DNA from: an uncultured Mailhella sp. | GTDB lineage: Bacteria > Desulfobacterota > Desulfovibrionia > Desulfovibrionales > Desulfovibrionaceae | Assembly (NCBI GenBank): GCA_905192935.1 | Contig: CAJJMX010000094.1 | Location: forward strand, 1 to 6,697 | DNA: 6,697 nt | Reading direction: 5' to 3' | The notes under the pieces: generated by a model | The model's database searches: none | What the model was told of the DNA's origin: nothing | The model's input: only the letters and a program-made list of their open reading frames with translations | Program-made: the position numbers and the translations under genes | Shown here: positions 4,991-6,697 of the stretch, piece by piece | Numbering within the stretch: position 1 is the stretch's first letter | How the letters are laid out: each line of letters opens with the position of its first letter

Positions 4991-6472
4991 AGGCGTTTCC
5001 TCCCGGGACCTCGGACGGTGTTTGATCCATGCCTCCACCTGCCGTCCGGTCCCGTGGGGGCAGGCTTCGTCATAGAGCTTCACCGCAAGGCCGTAGCTTC
5101 GGCCGAGCAGTTCGGCGCGGGTCTGTTCCTTGTCGCAGCCGTCGAGCATGGCCGGAAGCGCAGGTTCCATCATCTGCCAGAAAAGACCGGTCGCTTCCGC
5201 AGCCCTTGCCGCGGCTCCCTTGTCGTCCATCTTCATGGCCTTGTCGTACTTGTTCACCGCGCTGTAGAGCATCTTCGCCCGCGTTTCCGTCTCTTCCATG
5301 AGCGACTCGAACATGCGGAACCAGGCGTCGCCGAGCAGCGAGGCGTCAAGCTTCACTTCCGACTCGAGCTCGTCGTCCTTGCCGGTGAGGTACTGCTCGC
5401 CCGCGTGGCTGCTCACCCGGATGCCGCCGCTCCACACGACCACGCTCTCCACGCGGCAGAGGTTCCGGTATTTTCTTACCCGGTCCAGCCCCTTCTGAAG
5501 CCCGAGACAGCAGAAGCCCGAACCCCGTTTTTCCGTGTCGAGAAAGGAAAGCAGCGCGGTAAGCTGTCGCCAGGGACGCTTTTCCGGATCGACCCACAGC
5601 ATTTTCGGCTTGGCCCTGGAAGCGTCCATGGCGGCGGAAGGATCGGCCATGCCCGACTGATAGTCGGGATGCACGATGCCCTCGGTGAAGCGAAGACCCT
5701 TTTCATCAAGCAGGCAGAAACGCGCAAGAGGCACCAGCCTGCCCATGAGACTCACCTTGAGCGCGCGGGCCGCGGGGCAGTCCTCGCCCTGCGGCATGAC
5801 TTCCCACGGGGGCACGCCGAGCCCCTGTTCCCACTGCGGCTGCCCCTTGATGTCCTCCTGCGTGAGCAGGTTGAGCCACAGCGTTTCGATCAGGGAACCG
5901 CCCGCAAGAAACGAATGAAGAAGCCCCATGTGACAGAGCGCCGGACCGGGCCTGCCGCTCGGCTTCTTCTCATAGCCGGGCGTGAGCACGAGCTTGTTGT
6001 ACGGCTTCTTGCCGCTGAGACACAGGGACATCTGCTCAAGCAGCAGAAGCGCCCTGTCGGCTTCGGAAAGCGCGGGCTCAAGCTGCTGATGAAAAAGCCG
6101 CGTGGTATTGCCCGAGGCGACTTCCGGCATGACGGTGCCGTAGGGCTTGATTTCGGCCTTCATGCAGGAGGGAAACTGAAGAAAAGGGTGTTCTCCGTGA
6201 AGGAAAAAGGCGCTATGATGACCCTCAAGGTAGGCCAGCGCCTTTTTGGCCAGCCCTTCGGGACCTGTTGCAAGCCAGTCTTCGTCGTCGGACGGCGTGT
6301 ACGCCGCCTGCTCTATGGCCAGAAGAAGCTTGAGCAGCGGTATCTTGACGAGCGCCGTTCCCCCCGGCAGGGGGGGCAGGGGCTCGGAAAACGCCTGCCG
6401 AAGAGAAATGCGGCCGTGGTCGGCCATGGGTATCCACGGCTCGTCGATGAGATTGAAACGGTTTTCTGTCAC
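4454..6472 (-). CDS. cse1-cse2: Fused Cse1-Cse2 (CasA-CasB), Cascade large and small subunits in one protein
   Basis: This is a 672-aa protein, where E. coli Cse1 alone is 502 aa and Cse2 160 aa. Residues 1 to about 490 are Cse1: FNLIDEPWIP at the N-terminus, HGEHPFLQF (92-100), the PAM-proximal loop region SGNTTRLFHQQ (120-130), and a C-terminal helical bundle including LFWQMMEPALPAML (430-443). Residues about 500-660 are Cse2: RDKGSIARLKRAD (520-532), AASLGRALGACFG (575-587), RLRRLLNC (597-604) and a basic C-terminal helix. Only about 10-15 residues join them, with no insertion. The cysteine-rich loop seen in the middle of E. coli Cse1 is missing. Cse1 recognises the PAM and recruits Cas3. 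Cse2, normally two copies, holds the displaced DNA strand. The start is GTG at 6472, four bases after a strong AAAGGAGG. The stop overlaps cas6e by 4 nt. Confidence 0.95.
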   Translation of the reverse strand: MTENRFNLIDEPWIPMADHGRISLRQAFSEPLPPLPGGTALVKIPLLKLLLAIEQAAYTPSDDEDWLATGPEGLAKKALAYLEGHHSAFFLHGEHPFLQFPSCMKAEIKPYGTVMPEVASGNTTRLFHQQLEPALSEADRALLLLEQMSLCLSGKKPYNKLVLTPGYEKKPSGRPGPALCHMGLLHSFLAGGSLIETLWLNLLTQEDIKGQPQWEQGLGVPPWEVMPQGEDCPAARALKVSLMGRLVPLARFCLLDEKGLRFTEGIVHPDYQSGMADPSAAMDASRAKPKMLWVDPEKRPWRQLTALLSFLDTEKRGSGFCCLGLQKGLDRVRKYRNLCRVESVVVWSGGIRVSSHAGEQYLTGKDDELESEVKLDASLLGDAWFRMFESLMEETETRAKMLYSAVNKYDKAMKMDDKGAAARAAEATGLFWQMMEPALPAMLDGCDKEQTRAELLGRSYGLAVKLYDEACPHGTGRQVEAWIKHRPRSREETPVKSTESRYADLLAWVSDRLGEKPKVRDKGSIARLKRADSSENMAVQAWEILIRFHVEERDFLPCLTVLAPMCRRDDPEDGAASLGRALGACFGKDDKELGSSRLRRLLNCGDMDELCRLLRPMLSFVDAKSSRKLSYARLLDEVLAFRIPERRQEIKRRWAEGYWSGEADAKQSGENA
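4988..5004 (-). promoter_or_regulatory. Internal ribosome binding site and GTG start for Cse2
   Basis: On the minus strand GGGAGG (5004-4999), the 8-nt spacer AAACGCCT and GTG (4990-4988) lie in frame inside the fusion gene, at codons 490-495. They fall in the linker between the two domains, where an independent cse2 would begin. They look like the preserved start site of the ancestral gene. Confidence 0.65.
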
Positions 6473-6476
6473 ACGT

Positions 6477-6484
6477 CCTCCTTT
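6477..6484 (-). promoter_or_regulatory. Strong ribosome binding site that fixes the GTG start of cse1-cse2
   Basis: AAAGGAGG at 6484-6477 ends four bases before GTG at 6472-6470. No ATG offers a better start, and the protein begins directly with the Cse1 pattern (NLIDEPWIP), so the GTG is the likely start. Confidence 0.8.
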
Positions 6485-6506
6485 ACGATGGATGTGACGA
6501 AACTCA

Positions 6507-6564
6507 GCCGTCCGGACGCCGCCTCTGCGGGCAGGGGATACCTCAGATGACGCATCCGGACGGC
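6507..6564 (-). promoter_or_regulatory. 10-bp inverted repeat in the 5' leader of the cas operon
   Basis: GCCGTCCGGA (6507-6516) and TCCGGACGGC (6555-6564) are perfect reverse complements around 38 nt. The arm nearer the gene is itself a 10-bp palindrome (CGTCCGGACG, 6509-6518). The element lies wholly between the predicted transcription start and the casA ribosome binding site. It could fold in the mRNA or be a pair of protein binding sites. No known riboswitch is recognised. Confidence 0.5.
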
Positions 6565-6578
6565 GACTGAATGAAGCT

Positions 6579-6607
6579 ATTTTTCTACCTAATCTCTATT
6601 AAGTCAA
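6579..6607 (-). promoter_or_regulatory. Predicted promoter of the cas operon
   Basis: On the minus strand TTGACT (6607-6602) is followed after 17 nt by AAAAAT (6584-6579), matching 5/6 and 4/6 of the sigma-70 boxes. The start of transcription would be near 6572, leaving a leader of about 100 nt before the GTG at 6472. The 17-nt spacer contains most of the 16-nt motif that recurs at 6681-6696, so whatever reads that motif would compete directly with RNA polymerase. An intrinsic terminator ends just upstream, which supports an independent start here. Confidence 0.65.
6582..6597 (-). repeat. Direct repeat copy 2, inside the cas promoter (possible guide target)
   Basis: The minus strand reads AGAGATTAGGTAGAAA, matching 15 of 16 bases of 6681-6696 in the same orientation 99 nt away. 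The only mismatch is at position 12. The three bases just 5' on this strand are AAT, which would be the PAM position if this is a Cascade target. The site spans most of the -35/-10 spacer and enters the -10 box. Confidence 0.85.
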
Positions 6608-6621
6608 GAGGTGCAGCGCAG

Positions 6622-6650
6622 AAAAAAAGGGAAAGAAGCTCTTTCCCTTT
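6622..6650 (-). terminator. Rho-independent terminator upstream of the cas promoter
   Basis: AAAGGGAAAG (6626-6635) and CTTTCCCTTT (6641-6650) form a perfect 10-bp stem with a 5-nt loop. On the minus strand the stem runs into seven consecutive T (6628-6622). It would end a minus-strand transcript coming from beyond 6697 and insulate the casA promoter. It stands directly after the degenerate CRISPR repeat, so it is probably the 3' end of that RNA. Confidence 0.85.
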
Positions 6651-6674
6651 GAGCCCCCCGGGAGGGGGGAAGTC
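6651..6674 (-). repeat. Lone degenerate CRISPR repeat with conserved hairpin geometry
   Basis: The minus strand reads GACTT, stem CCCCCC, loop TCCC, stem GGGGGG, then CTC. Aligned without gaps to the true repeat (GTCTT, CCCCAC, GCAC, GTGGGG), 16 of 21 bases agree and the 5-6-4-6 layout is kept. Two of the five changes are partners in the stem (A-T to C-G), so pairing is preserved. Its first 15 bases also match R4 of the mini-array (1618-1604) at 14 positions. The normal 8-nt tail is lost and replaced by the start of the terminator. Confidence 0.75.
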
Positions 6675-6680
6675 ACTCTG

Positions 6681-6696
6681 TTTCGACCTAATCTCT
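6681..6696 (-). repeat. Direct repeat copy 1, next to the degenerate CRISPR repeat (possible guide)
   Basis: The minus strand reads AGAGATTAGGTCGAAA, the partner of 6582-6597. Six bases (6680-6675) separate it from the degenerate repeat. Eleven identical bases in a row plus four more after one mismatch is well beyond chance for two stretches of about 100 nt. Confidence 0.85.
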
Positions 6697-6697
6697 G

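Larger units (their letters stand above)
6622..6697 (-). ncRNA. 3' part of a probable crRNA-like regulatory RNA (CreR-like), cut by the window edge
   Basis: In minus-strand order this holds a spacer-like stretch (6696-6675), a degenerate CRISPR repeat (6674-6651) and an intrinsic terminator (6650-6622). The first 16 bases of the stretch match the cas promoter at 6597-6582 with one mismatch. If the guide starts at 6696, that mismatch falls on position 12, one of the every-sixth positions that Cascade flips out and does not read. Base 6697 on the minus strand is C, which fits the last base of a CRISPR repeat (TTTCC), but the rest of that repeat lies outside the window. CreR RNAs known in other type I systems guide Cascade to repress cas promoters in this way. 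Alternatives are the last unit of an ordinary upstream array with a self-matching spacer, or a duplicated protein operator. The upstream half is unseen. Confidence 0.55.

Noticed and set aside
4472..6550. A 692-codon open frame on the plus strand opposite cse1-cse2
   Set aside because: It is a shadow produced by GC-rich codon use on the opposite strand. It resembles no protein I know and lacks a convincing start, while the minus-strand frame is clearly Cse1-Cse2.

Overview
The window holds most of a type I-E CRISPR-Cas locus, with every gene read on the minus strand (right to left). It is GC-rich. The repeat (GTCTT, then a CCCCAC/GTGGGG hairpin, then GTGTTTCC) and the protein sequences remind me of sulfate-reducing Desulfovibrionaceae-type Deltaproteobacteria. 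That assignment is a guess from memory, not a measured result.

In the direction of transcription the layout is as follows. (1) 6697-6622: what looks like the tail of a small crRNA-like RNA. It has a spacer-like stretch, a degenerate CRISPR repeat and a rho-independent terminator. (2) 6607-6473: a promoter and a roughly 100-nt leader for the cas operon. (3) 6472-4454: cse1 and cse2 fused into one 672-codon gene, with a good internal ribosome binding site and GTG exactly at the ancestral cse2 start. (4) 4457-3840 cas6e, 3747-2680 cas7e, 2683-1973 cas5e. (5) 1972-1486: a gene-free stretch holding a perfect hairpin and a four-repeat, decayed mini-CRISPR array. (6) 1485-586 cas1 and 608-318 cas2. 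(7) 321-293: a promoter that abuts the main CRISPR array at 286-1, which has five identical repeats and runs off the left edge.

Cse1, Cse2, Cas7e, Cas5e and Cas6e build the Cascade surveillance complex. Cas6e cuts the array transcript and Cas1-Cas2 add spacers. No cas3 (the target-degrading nuclease-helicase) lies in the window. The casA promoter and the terminator in front of it show that cas3, if present, is not directly joined upstream in the same transcript.

Two things stand out. First, a 16-nt sequence inside the casA promoter (between -35 and -10) recurs with one mismatch about 99 nt upstream, immediately before a degenerate CRISPR repeat. That repeat keeps the 5-6-4-6 geometry of the true repeat, with a compensatory stem base pair. 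This is the arrangement expected of a CreR-type guide that directs Cascade to repress its own promoter. Second, the Cse1-Cse2 fusion with an internal start could supply both the large subunit and extra free small subunit from one gene.
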